A stretch of 24,462 bases of DNA from contig CBDDBX010000002.1 of the NCBI GenBank assembly GCA_965225955.1, forward strand, positions 1-24,462, given 5' to 3'. A program made the position numbers and the translations under genes. This stretch comes from CBDDBX01 sp965225955 (lineage in GTDB: Bacteria > Acidobacteriota > Aminicenantia > UBA2199). The first letter of the stretch is position 1. The number at the start of each line of letters is the position of its first letter. Positions 8,258 to 16,022 of the stretch are shown one piece after another. The notes beneath the pieces are model-generated. The model was given only the letters and a program-made list of their open reading frames with translations, was not told where the DNA came from and ran no database searches.

Positions 8258-9040
8258 ATGATTAAAGCAGGTTCATTATCAAGCAGTTCCAAAGGAAACG
8301 CTTTTTTTATAAATACAGGAGATGCCCTCTTTATAGTAGATGCAGGCATTAGTTGCAAAAAGATTATAAACGGTCTGAAAGAAGCCGGCCAGAATCCTGA
8401 TGAGCTCTCAGGAATTTTCATTACTCATGAGCATACTGATCATATTGCAGGTTTGAGAGTTCTGTTAAAAAACACCACAGCTTCTGTATATATTAATAGA
8501 AAAACATATGAAAAAACCGGACTCTCCATTCCGGAGGACAGACTTAAAATAATTAATGCTGACGATATTATCAGTTTTAATAATACAAAAGTTGAATCTC
8601 TGTCAAAGTTTCACGATTCTGCAGATCCATGTCTGTTCACATTCTGCAAATCCGGTAAAAAAATAAGCTTCATAACTGATGCAGGACATATATGTGAAAA
8701 TATAGTGAAGGCTGTAGCTGACGCAGATGTTGTATTTCTTGAATCAAACTATGATGATAATATGCTGATTAACGGCGATTACCCTGTTGCTCTGAAAAAA
8801 AGAATTAAAGGGAAGTACGGTCATCTATCCAATTCCCAGGCAGCTCTTCTGATAGCTGAATTTGCTTCTGAAAAACTGAAACAGGTATTCCTGTCTCATA
8901 TTTCAGAAAACAATAATACTCCCGGAGAAGCTTTGAGAACATTCAGATCTTTTACAGGAAATGAAGATAAACTCAGACAAATGAAGGTATCTGTAGCATA
9001 CAGCGACAGAATCTCAGATATAGTTGAACTTGAAGTTTAG
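8258..9040 (+). CDS. Metallo-beta-lactamase-fold hydrolase, WalJ/YycJ family
   Basis: Cytoplasmic metal-dependent hydrolase, 260 aa, close to Bacillus YycJ (WalJ) in length and motifs; this family is linked to nucleic-acid cleavage and, in Firmicutes, to the coordination of cell division with replication. Metal-binding residues visible are THEHTDH (His57, His59, Asp61, His62), His119 (KFHDSADP), Asp141 (FITDAGH) and His214 (LSHISENN). The family segment LESNYDDNML is present too. No ribosome binding site precedes the start, but an extended -10 box sits 6 nt upstream, pointing to a leaderless transcript. Its stop codon overlaps the end of asnB on the other strand by 4 nt. The substrate is not shown by the sequence. 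Confidence 0.9.
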   Translation: MIKAGSLSSSSKGNAFFINTGDALFIVDAGISCKKIINGLKEAGQNPDELSGIFITHEHTDHIAGLRVLLKNTTASVYINRKTYEKTGLSIPEDRLKIINADDIISFNNTKVESLSKFHDSADPCLFTFCKSGKKISFITDAGHICENIVKAVADADVVFLESNYDDNMLINGDYPVALKKRIKGKYGHLSNSQAALLIAEFASEKLKQVFLSHISENNNTPGEALRTFRSFTGNEDKLRQMKVSVAYSDRISDIVELEV

Positions 9041-10926
9041 CTATCCAGGAAATTCTTTTTCCACATATTGAAAAGTATCAGTGTCCATAATCTGTGAGAA
9101 TGATTTGCTCTGTTATTAAGATGTTCATCCATAAGCCTCTTTACATATGGATAATTGAAATAACCATCACTCTTTATATTTTTCTCAGATAAGGTATCCA
9201 GCATCAGATCTTTAAGATCTTCCTTCAACCAGTTCTTTATAGGAATTGAGAAACCCTCTTTAGGTCTGTATATGACTTCATCAGGCAAAATCCCTTCCAT
9301 ACTTTTCTTCATAAAATACTTAGTTACATTACCTTTAACTTTGACTTCCGGCGGTAGAGAAAAAGCGAATTCAACCATATTGTAATCCAGAAGCGGAACC
9401 CTTGCTTCAAGAGAAGCTGCCATACTCATCCGGTCAACTTTAACAAGAATATTATCTACCATGTAAGTTTTCAGATCCAGATACATATCCTGATTCAGCC
9501 CAGGGTATTCTGAAGCATCTCTGAACACCTCATCAAAAGGTGATCTTTTATTAAGTGGCTGATAATACATATTGTTATTAAAAGAGTCAGAATAGAGATC
9601 TCTTTTCTGAGCTGCTGAGAGAAAAATCATCCAGCGGAAGTGTCTGTCATCAACAGAGTGCTGCAAACCTTCACCAAAACGATTTAAACGGTTAATAAAA
9701 CCCTTTTTCCTGTTCATTGGAGGCAATGCTCCTGTAATACCTGAAAAAGGCTTCTGAAACATTCTGAAAGGAGCTTTATCAAACATTCCAGCCATCTTCT
9801 GGGCAAGATAGTGCTCATACCCACCAAATATCTCATCACCACCATCTCCGGAGAGGGCTACAGTAACTTTCTCTTTGGCTGTTTTTGAAACAAGGTAGGT
9901 AGGGAAGTTTGAAAAATCCCCCAGAGGTTCATCCATTAAGCCTGCAATAAAATGTACAAGCTCATTTATGTCAGGTTTCAAAGTCTTTACATAGTGGTCT
10001 GTACCAAATTTCTCTGAAACCATTTTAGAATATTTCAATTCACTATAGGACTTCTCTTCAAATCCAATAGAAAAAGTTTTCACAGGGATTTCTGATTCTC
10101 TGGCCATAACAGATACGATAGTACTTGAATCCACTCCACCTGAAAGAAAAGATCCCAGAGGAACATCTGAAATCATTCTGATTTTAACAGATTCGTTGAG
10201 AATCTGATGAAAAAGCTCTTTCTGCTCTTCAAATGTCTCAGGCATATCAATTTTTGATGGTTTCCAGTACTGCTCTATATCTATATTTTCTCCATCAAAA
10301 ACCATTAAATGACCAGGTTTAAGCTTATGAACTCCGTTATACATTGTCAGAGGAGCAGGTATGTACTCCAGAGTCATGAAATAGTCCAGTGCTTCCGGAT
10401 TTATCTCTTTTTCAAATCCCGGATACTTAAGAAGTGATTTAATTTCTGAACAGAAGAGAAGTGTTTTTCTCTTTTTGTCAAAGTAGTAGTGAAGAGGTTT
10501 AATACCAATATGATCTCTTGCCAGCACAAGAACATCTTTTTTAAGATCATATATCCCAACTGCAAACATACCTCTCAGCTTTTTTACAAACCCTGTGCCA
10601 TACTCTTCATAAAGTGTTGCAATTACTTCAGTATCTGTTTCAGTATTGAATTTATAGCCCTTTTCTTCAAGATCTTTTTTGAGCTCTTTGAAGTTATATA
10701 CCTCACCATTATAAGTAATCCATACTCTTCCGGATTGAGTTGCCAGAGGCTGGTGACCAGTTACAAGGTCTATTATACTGAGTCTTCGGGCAGCAAGCCC
10801 TATTTTCCCATTGAAATAATACCCATCATCATCCGGCCCTCTGTGAACAATCTGATCGTTCATAAGTTTAAGAGTTTCAAGATCTGCAATTTTACTATTC
10901 TGAAAAAAACCACATATACCGCACAT
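9037..10926 (-). CDS. asnB: Glutamine-hydrolysing asparagine synthase-type amidotransferase
   Basis: The product, 629 aa, transfers ammonia from glutamine to an AMP-activated carboxylate, usually aspartate. The N-terminal class II glutaminase has the nucleophile Cys2 (MCGICGFF), Arg48, Asn73-Gly74 (YNGEVYN) and Asp98 (TDTE). The synthase domain carries the PPi loop LSGGVDSS (262-268), ALSGDGGDEIFGGYEHY, and MSMAASLEARVPLLD. It is longer than E. coli AsnB and belongs to the branch often found in exopolysaccharide and O-antigen loci. The start is preceded by AAGGTAAG, and the glycosyltransferase gene ends 1 nt before it, so the pair is one operon. The product could therefore amidate a surface sugar or peptide rather than make free asparagine; the sequence cannot decide between these. 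Confidence 0.93.
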   Translation of the reverse strand: MCGICGFFQNSKIADLETLKLMNDQIVHRGPDDDGYYFNGKIGLAARRLSIIDLVTGHQPLATQSGRVWITYNGEVYNFKELKKDLEEKGYKFNTETDTEVIATLYEEYGTGFVKKLRGMFAVGIYDLKKDVLVLARDHIGIKPLHYYFDKKRKTLLFCSEIKSLLKYPGFEKEINPEALDYFMTLEYIPAPLTMYNGVHKLKPGHLMVFDGENIDIEQYWKPSKIDMPETFEEQKELFHQILNESVKIRMISDVPLGSFLSGGVDSSTIVSVMARESEIPVKTFSIGFEEKSYSELKYSKMVSEKFGTDHYVKTLKPDINELVHFIAGLMDEPLGDFSNFPTYLVSKTAKEKVTVALSGDGGDEIFGGYEHYLAQKMAGMFDKAPFRMFQKPFSGITGALPPMNRKKGFINRLNRFGEGLQHSVDDRHFRWMIFLSAAQKRDLYSDSFNNNMYYQPLNKRSPFDEVFRDASEYPGLNQDMYLDLKTYMVDNILVKVDRMSMAASLEARVPLLDYNMVEFAFSLPPEVKVKGNVTKYFMKKSMEGILPDEVIYRPKEGFSIPIKNWLKEDLKDLMLDTLSEKNIKSDGYFNYPYVKRLMDEHLNNRANHSHRLWTLILFNMWKKNFLDS

Positions 10927-10927
10927 A

Positions 10928-12652
10928 TTATCTTACCTTAATTTCGATATTGACTCCCAGGAGTCTTGTATCACTACTATTATCATCTGCATAGAATGGT
11001 TTGAAAGATTTCTCGCCACCTGTTTTTATATAGTAAATATAACGATTTTTATCCGTTTTAAATCCTTCGTGTCCTTTGATTGTAACAAGCTTACGCTTCC
11101 AGCTGTCAACAGTAACTTCTTTCACCTTTCCATCAACTTCAACAGTTACTCTGTTCTTCTCAGGACCATTACTGATAATGAAAGTGAACTCTTCTACATG
11201 CTTCTCTGATAATACAAAAAGCTCCTGCTGTCCTTTTCCGTATGTCCAGAAAGTATTACCCTCTTTAGGCCAGAACTGCTCATTTATGAAATAGAGCCAG
11301 AATCTATGAGGGCTGTTCGTCATCTCTCTTCTTCTCGCATGAGGGTTCTCATTGAAGGGGAGACTATTATACTGTGTCTTTTCAGGAGGGAACATGTTAA
11401 TAGGAAAAGTAAGACCAGCAAATTTAGCAGGTGAAGATCTGTAAGCAGAAAAAGCAAAAACAGATGTAAGCATAACTGCAGCTATTACTACAGGTATCAT
11501 CATGGTTTTAAAAATTCTTGTTTTAAAACCCAGAAAAAAGAAGAGGGGAAAAATAGTCAGGAAATATCTGTTTCCAACTGTGCCACTTCCTCCAAGATAG
11601 TTATCCGGAGTACCAATGGCAAAGGCTAAAATTGCAATAGCTATTGAAGCAAGAACGAACCAGTCTTCAGGTTTTTTCTTCTGAAAGAAAAACAGAAACA
11701 GTATAAAAACTGCTGAACTGAAATAGAGACTCATCCCCGAATAACGCCCAAAGAAGTAATAGAAAATATTGGCCATTACTATTTTAGGAGAAACAAAGTA
11801 TCTGTCACCATAATTATCAAGGCTCATACCATAACCCATGTCTTCAAAAGTATAACTCTCTTTTTCAAAAGGGAATTTATGGTAAAAAGATTTTCTCTCA
11901 CCAGCCTGAAAATTGATACTACCTGTCTGAAAAAAGTAATATCCCAGAAAAGCAGAACATATTAATGCTGATAAAACACCGAGAATAATGAACTTTTTCC
12001 ACTCTTTTCTGAAAAGAAGAACCAGATAAACAACAGCTATGGGTATAACTGTAGAAGGTTTGGAAAAAGCAGCCATACTAAAAAACAGAGCTGATATATA
12101 GAAACCTTTGTTGAACTTCTCAAATTTATGGAAAAAGAAAAACAGACCTGCATAAAGGGTGAAATAGTTAAAAAGATCCGCTGTTATCCATGATAAATAT
12201 ATAGGGGTTACTGTAGAGATAACAAAGATCAGTGAAAAAAGAAAACTTTTTTTCTCGTCGTGATATCTCCTTAACAGAAGAAATCCCATATAAATTGAGA
12301 AAAAAAGCATCAAACAATTGAACAGCACAATTCCATTCAATCCGAATAATCTGTAAAATGGCGCTGCAAAAAGAGGATACGCATAAGATTTTGCATAATA
12401 GACATGGTCATTTTTCCCTTTTTTGAGAAAAAGTCCCTGAGGTCCATCAGGAAATTTCTCACGTATCCTGATAATATCATCTCTTGTATACCTCAGATCA
12501 TAGTCATGGGCTAAGCTCTGGGTTATAGAAAAATAGGATGATTCATCTGCATAGAACCATCCTCTTTTATTCCTTGTTCTGTCGCTTCCAAAAGAGAAAA
12601 AAATTATTATTAAAAACAGAAGCGCAAAACTATTACGTATGCTTTTGCTCAC
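10928..12652 (-). CDS. GT39/ArnT-like membrane glycosyltransferase
   Basis: Polytopic inner-membrane protein, 574 aa. The N-terminal segment is hydrophobic. The first periplasmic loop carries the acidic pair Asp36-Glu37 in YADESSYFSI, the position of the catalytic Asp in polyprenyl-phosphate-sugar-dependent transferases (PMT, ArnT). About ten further membrane helices extend to residue ~410, and a soluble C-terminal domain (about 430-574) rich in beta-strand-like segments follows. It probably moves a lipid-linked sugar onto an envelope acceptor in the periplasm. The start is GTG: an in-frame stop lies three codons upstream and no ATG is near. No ribosome binding site is seen. Donor and acceptor are unknown. 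Other surface-polysaccharide genes are absent nearby. Confidence 0.8.
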   Translation of the reverse strand: MSKSIRNSFALLFLIIIFFSFGSDRTRNKRGWFYADESSYFSITQSLAHDYDLRYTRDDIIRIREKFPDGPQGLFLKKGKNDHVYYAKSYAYPLFAAPFYRLFGLNGIVLFNCLMLFFSIYMGFLLLRRYHDEKKSFLFSLIFVISTVTPIYLSWITADLFNYFTLYAGLFFFFHKFEKFNKGFYISALFFSMAAFSKPSTVIPIAVVYLVLLFRKEWKKFIILGVLSALICSAFLGYYFFQTGSINFQAGERKSFYHKFPFEKESYTFEDMGYGMSLDNYGDRYFVSPKIVMANIFYYFFGRYSGMSLYFSSAVFILFLFFFQKKKPEDWFVLASIAIAILAFAIGTPDNYLGGSGTVGNRYFLTIFPLFFFLGFKTRIFKTMMIPVVIAAVMLTSVFAFSAYRSSPAKFAGLTFPINMFPPEKTQYNSLPFNENPHARRREMTNSPHRFWLYFINEQFWPKEGNTFWTYGKGQQELFVLSEKHVEEFTFIISNGPEKNRVTVEVDGKVKEVTVDSWKRKLVTIKGHEGFKTDKNRYIYYIKTGGEKSFKPFYADDNSSDTRLLGVNIEIKVR

Positions 12653-12683
12653 TAAAATTTATCGAAAAATCTATTAAGTTAAA

Positions 12684-13019
12684 TTAGAAAGATTTTACAG
12701 CTTCGTCTTCGTCATCAAAGATTTCAAAAACTGTGATAAGTTTAGTTACTGAAAGCAGATCTTCTACTTTTTCTGTAAGGTTGATGATTTTAACAACGCC
12801 ACCAGCTTTTTTCGCTGAAGTGTATGATCTTACGATTTCACCAAGACCTGTTGAATCAAGATAAGGAACTTCGTCAAAGTTCAGAAGCAGGTTTTTAGTA
12901 CCGCTTGTAAGAGCTTCATTGATTTTATCTCTTAACTCATCTATACCTTCACCAATAAGGATTTTACCTTTGAGATCAAGAATTGTAACATTCTGGTTTG
13001 TTCTTTTAGTAATTTTCAT
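12684..13019 (-). CDS. STAS-domain anti-sigma factor antagonist (SpoIIAA/RsbV-like)
   Basis: Single-domain cytoplasmic protein, 111 aa, the size of SpoIIAA/RsbV. The conserved phospho-acceptor Ser56 lies in DSTGLGEIV, after the strand LLLNFDEVPYL. Unphosphorylated proteins of this kind bind an anti-sigma kinase or other STAS partner and release the target; phosphorylation by the kinase stops this. No RsbW-like kinase, PP2C phosphatase or sigma factor is in the window, so the partner is elsewhere. A strong AAGGAG site lies upstream, and a near-consensus promoter (13048-13076) shows the gene has its own transcription start. Confidence 0.92.
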   Translation of the reverse strand: MKITKRTNQNVTILDLKGKILIGEGIDELRDKINEALTSGTKNLLLNFDEVPYLDSTGLGEIVRSYTSAKKAGGVVKIINLTEKVEDLLSVTKLITVFEIFDDEDEAVKSF

Positions 13020-13047
13020 TATAAACTCCTTAGTAATTTAATAATCT

Positions 13048-13076
13048 CTTATATCACACTAATAGTATGATATCAA
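13048..13076 (-). promoter_or_regulatory. Sigma-70-type promoter of the STAS gene, overlapped by a palindrome
   Basis: On the minus strand, TTGATA (13071-13076), a 17-bp spacer and TATAAG (13048-13053) each match consensus at 5 of 6 bases. The predicted start is about 20 nt before the ATG, leaving room for the AAGGAG site. The imperfect palindrome 13051-13073 (ATATCA/TGATAT ends, ACT-AAT-AGT core, one mismatch) covers the spacer and parts of both boxes, so it may be an operator. Confidence 0.6.
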
Positions 13077-13088
13077 TTACAATATTTG

Positions 13089-14066
13089 TCATGAGCCTTG
13101 TTTAAGGTTCAGTCCATTCATTTTTATTCTTTTACCAGCCTTTTTTTTAAGCTCTTTAAGAAGACTATCACTGACTGAGAAATGTATTTTCACTGCTTCA
13201 GAAGAAGCAGATAATGTTATTCTCTTAAGTAACTCTTCAACTTCAGGACCAGCCATAGCTCCCATAAATTTTATACCATTGAGAGTTGCAGCAATTTTCT
13301 GATTAGTATCCGGATCATTAGTTATAAGTTTGATAATTCCATCCCAGACATTATTAACATAGTTGACCTTTGCTACTATAACTTCAGCTTTACTCAGATT
13401 AATTTTTGCAAAGGGTATATCTTTGGTGAAATTTCTGTACTTCTCAGGAAATTTCCAGGCAAGAGACAATATTCTTCTCTTTTTGCTGTATCCTTTTATA
13501 TACTTTCTTAATTCTTTATTATTACCTGAATCTCTCTCATTCTTTCTGATAATATCAATAGAACGCTTAATAAGATCATTACTGCTGGACATCAGAAGTT
13601 TATTACCATCTACAGTGGCAATAAATCCTTCTATATTCTTACCTTTCTGATCTCTTCCTTCGAAACTATATATATTTGCTGATTTATAGGATGAATTGTC
13701 CCCTTTACTAAGAAGACTGGCAACTTTTCCTTCATCGTATTCTCCAGCCATCAGGATCAGAAGATTGTCCTGTCCGTTTTTTTCAAAAGTTGTTATTGCA
13801 ATATATTTAAGATCTTCTCTGAATTCAGAGTTCATCTTATCTACAACTGAACTTTGAAGTTCAATTTCGCTTTTCAGATCTGAAAGAATTCCTTTGTAGA
13901 TGCCATATTTTTTAATTCTTTCATAGTTTATAGTAAATATACCCGTTGCACCCTCAGGTATATAATTTATCAGATGACTAAGCGAAACACTCTCTTTTTT
14001 TTCTTCTGTTCCGCATCCAGTAAAAATGATAAAAAATAGTATTGTAAGCAATACAAATTTTTTCAT
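13089..14066 (-). CDS. Predicted lipoprotein of unknown function
   Basis: The product, 325 aa, begins MKKFVLLTILFFIIFTGC, a lipoprotein signal peptide with lipobox FTGC (Cys18), followed by a charged linker GTEEKKE. It should be exported and lipid-anchored. The start at 14066 has a TGGAGAT site upstream; a longer frame to 14129 would add 21 residues before the signal peptide and is rejected. The mature part mixes strand- and helix-like segments, with a stretch (FIATVDGNKLLMSSSNDLIKR) reminiscent of DUF3352-like proteins that repeat a 'value, then counter' pattern; that likeness is weak. It lies upstream of the STAS gene, which has its own promoter, so it may be a separate unit. I do not recognise a specific family. 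Confidence 0.75.
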   Translation of the reverse strand: MKKFVLLTILFFIIFTGCGTEEKKESVSLSHLINYIPEGATGIFTINYERIKKYGIYKGILSDLKSEIELQSSVVDKMNSEFREDLKYIAITTFEKNGQDNLLILMAGEYDEGKVASLLSKGDNSSYKSANIYSFEGRDQKGKNIEGFIATVDGNKLLMSSSNDLIKRSIDIIRKNERDSGNNKELRKYIKGYSKKRRILSLAWKFPEKYRNFTKDIPFAKINLSKAEVIVAKVNYVNNVWDGIIKLITNDPDTNQKIAATLNGIKFMGAMAGPEVEELLKRITLSASSEAVKIHFSVSDSLLKELKKKAGKRIKMNGLNLKQGS

Positions 14067-14099
14067 TGATATCTCCAGAAATGATTTTTCAAACAAGTC

Positions 14100-14108
14100 A
14101 TTGTAGCA
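14100..14108 (-). promoter_or_regulatory. Extended -10 element of the lipoprotein gene
   Basis: TGCTACAAT on the minus strand is an extended -10 (TGn plus TACAAT, 5 of 6). The start would fall about 27 nt before the ATG, leaving space for the GGAG site. No clear -35 box was found. Confidence 0.4.
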
Positions 14109-14182
14109 TGTAGCATTTTTTTTAACCATATTATTTTAACGTATTTTATGGATATATTGTTCTCAGAAGGCGTTTTCTACTA

Positions 14183-14200
14183 TCTGTCAATATTGACAGA
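14183..14200. promoter_or_regulatory. Perfect 18-bp palindrome, likely operator
   Basis: TCTGTCAATATTGACAGA reads the same on both strands. It contains the -35 box TTGACA (14193-14198) of the ParB-like gene, so a bound protein would block the promoter. The half-site is TGTCA; I cannot name the regulator. Confidence 0.65.
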
Positions 14201-14220
14201 AACTGGTTTTACTTTAAAAT
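14193..14220 (+). promoter_or_regulatory. Promoter of the ParB-like/SPL-like operon, probably leaderless
   Basis: TTGACA (14193-14198, perfect), a 16-bp spacer and TAAAAT (14215-14220, 5 of 6) lie just before ATG 14228. The -10 box ends 7 nt before the ATG, so transcription should start at or one base before it. No Shine-Dalgarno sequence is present. Confidence 0.65.
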
Positions 14221-14227
14221 CTGTAGA

Positions 14228-15070
14228 ATGGTTATTAAAGAAATCAGTATTGCAAATATCAAATTTTTTGATAAATATCTTCTATCTGATGCAGACAGAA
14301 TCAGAGGCGGGGAACTGAAAAACAGATTTCCGGACACTCCTCTTATTACAGTTGAGGAAGATAACACACCTGTTACGGGTCATGACATTATTGAATATAT
14401 AAGATTTTCCGGTGCAGATAAGTTCAATGCAGTTGTAATAGAGAACAATCCCCGCAATATTTTCAGAGCATACTTATTTAAAGAAACTTTTTCTGATCTT
14501 ACTCTTCCTGAAAAACTAACTTTTCTTAAGAAAGCTTCTTATGATTTTTCTTTAGAAGAGATCAGAAGAGAGTGTAATCCCGGTTTTAAAATATCTGAAG
14601 AGCTTATAAAGAACCTGGATTTTCTTACTTCAGATTGTGTATCTAATCTGATGATACTCAACCATCTTTCATTAAGAAACGGGCTAAAACTTAGCAAATC
14701 TTTTGGTCATGAAGATAGAATAACTCTTGCTAATCTGCTTAAGTCAGAAAAAATGAGCCATAGTAATCAGCAGAGCCTTCTGGAAATATCTGAAGAGCTT
14801 ATATTCAGGGAAAAGAAGCCTTTTGATAAGATTATCAGATCTTTGGATTACAGCTCAACTGATATTCTGACTGCACTTTCTGAATTCAGATATCCTGCAC
14901 TTACAAAGGCACGTGAAAAATGGAATCTGACAATCAGGGATGCTGACCTTCCGGAAAACGTTAAACTTATTCCCTGCAGGAACTTTGAAAGCAGAAAAGT
15001 AACTATAGAGATATCTGCCGGAGATATTGAAGAAGCATTGAAACTTGTGGAAAAGATAAAGAATGATTGA
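14228..15070 (+). CDS. ParB/Spo0J-like domain protein, partner of SPL-family radical SAM protein
   Basis: Cytoplasmic protein, 280 aa. Residues about 36-100 resemble a ParB N-terminal (sulfiredoxin-like) domain: PLITVEEDNTPVTGHDIIEYI, then a short strand and an 'L..E....F' helix. Residues about 110-215 look like the helical ParB middle region (EDRITLANLLKSEKMSHSNQ, then a REKK motif). The CTP-binding GERR motif of true ParB is replaced by TGHDI, so a partitioning role is doubtful. It starts with no ribosome binding site, immediately after a good promoter, and overlaps the next gene by 8 nt (ATG inside its last codons), so the two are coupled. Its job probably serves or regulates the radical SAM protein. 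The family call rests on motif pattern only. Confidence 0.6.
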   Translation: MVIKEISIANIKFFDKYLLSDADRIRGGELKNRFPDTPLITVEEDNTPVTGHDIIEYIRFSGADKFNAVVIENNPRNIFRAYLFKETFSDLTLPEKLTFLKKASYDFSLEEIRRECNPGFKISEELIKNLDFLTSDCVSNLMILNHLSLRNGLKLSKSFGHEDRITLANLLKSEKMSHSNQQSLLEISEELIFREKKPFDKIIRSLDYSSTDILTALSEFRYPALTKAREKWNLTIRDADLPENVKLIPCRNFESRKVTIEISAGDIEEALKLVEKIKND

Positions 15071-15986
15071 ATATACTACTTTTCCTGGGGAATTTATAAA
15101 ACAGTGCCCCTGCTCTCCGGAGACTGTTGAATGTGGATACTACAACCTGAACCTTCATACAGGATGCCCTTTTGATTGTACCTACTGTATCCTTCAGACA
15201 TATCTTGAATCAAGATCTCCTGTGTACTTCACAAATCTTGATAAGATGGAGAGAGAGCTTGAAACAGTATGCAGAGAAGTAAAAGATCTGAGAATAGGCA
15301 CGGGAGAATTATCCGATTCTCTGGCTTTTGACAATGATACAAAGTACTCATCCAAACTACTTGAGATTTTTTCGCACTTTCCAAAGGCTGTATTTGAGTT
15401 TAAAACCAAATCAAATGTCGTTAGTAATCTTCTGAAATTTCCGGCAGTTCCAGGAAATATAGTTGTAGCCTGGTCAATGAATCCCCAGACAATAGTCGAT
15501 GTCGAAGAGCCTCGTACTTCCAGTATAAAACAAAGACTGGAAGCTCTCAGGGAAATTCAGAACAGGGGTTACAAAATTGCTATACATTTTGATCCTCTTC
15601 TAATTTATGGAAACTGGCAACATTTATATACAGAACTTATAAAACAGATAGGAGAGGTTATTAATCCGGATAAACTGGCCTGGTGGAGTATTGGAGCGTT
15701 GAGATTTCCTGCATCTCTGAAAAAGTATATTTTCAGACATTCCGATTCCAGACTCTTTGAAGGAGAACTTATAAAGGGATTTGATAATAAATACAGGTAT
15801 TTCAGACCTCTTAGAAGAGAACTGTTTTCCTTTGTTATAAAGAAAATAAAGGAAATAGTATCTACAGATGCTCCAGTATATTTATGTATGGAAGATAAAG
15901 AGATGTGGGAAGATATTCTTCCTTCAATCAGACCAGATAAAGAGAGTGTTAACAGTTACCTCTATCAATCTGTCCTGAATAAGTAA
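15063..15986 (+). CDS. SPL-family (spore photoproduct lyase-like) radical SAM protein
   Basis: Radical SAM protein, 307 aa, with the [4Fe-4S]-binding CxxxCxxC at Cys35, Cys39 and Cys42 (GCPFDCTYC). Three more cysteines (15, 17, 24) precede it and could bind a second cluster or metal. The core matches the SPL family: FEFKTKSNVV, VVAWSMNPQTIV, HFDPLLIYGNW, WWSIGALRFP. In the segment where spore photoproduct lyase has its hydrogen-donor Cys (Cys141 in Bacillus), this protein has GTGELSDSLA, with no Cys. It is therefore probably not a true spore lyase; sporulation genes are absent anyway. It begins inside the end of the ParB-like gene and ends before a convergent hairpin region. Confidence 0.88.
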   Translation: MIEYTTFPGEFIKQCPCSPETVECGYYNLNLHTGCPFDCTYCILQTYLESRSPVYFTNLDKMERELETVCREVKDLRIGTGELSDSLAFDNDTKYSSKLLEIFSHFPKAVFEFKTKSNVVSNLLKFPAVPGNIVVAWSMNPQTIVDVEEPRTSSIKQRLEALREIQNRGYKIAIHFDPLLIYGNWQHLYTELIKQIGEVINPDKLAWWSIGALRFPASLKKYIFRHSDSRLFEGELIKGFDNKYRYFRPLRRELFSFVIKKIKEIVSTDAPVYLCMEDKEMWEDILPSIRPDKESVNSYLYQSVLNK

Positions 15987-15987
15987 T

Positions 15988-16011
15988 CCACAATTGTTAA
16001 CAATTTTGTGG
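15988..16011. terminator. Hairpin at the end of the SPL-like gene
   Basis: CCACAA (15988-15993) pairs with TTGTGG (16006-16011) around the self-complementary TTGTTAACAA. It starts right after the stop codon and is the first of two hairpins between converging genes. The following T-tract is poor. Confidence 0.4.
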
Positions 16012-16022
16012 AAAATTCGAAA

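Noticed and set aside
10489..10941. 150-aa plus-strand reading frame over the start of asnB
   Set aside because: It lies antisense to a fully conserved glutaminase domain and its translation is low-complexity with no motif; a shadow frame.
12650..12663. Leaderless promoter before the GTG of the glycosyltransferase
   Set aside because: GATAAA 5 nt before the GTG matches the -10 consensus at only 4 of 6 and there is no -35 box.
14067..14129. Longer N-terminus of the lipoprotein starting at 14129
   Set aside because: It would bury the lipoprotein signal peptide, and the ATG at 14066 has a GGAG site upstream.
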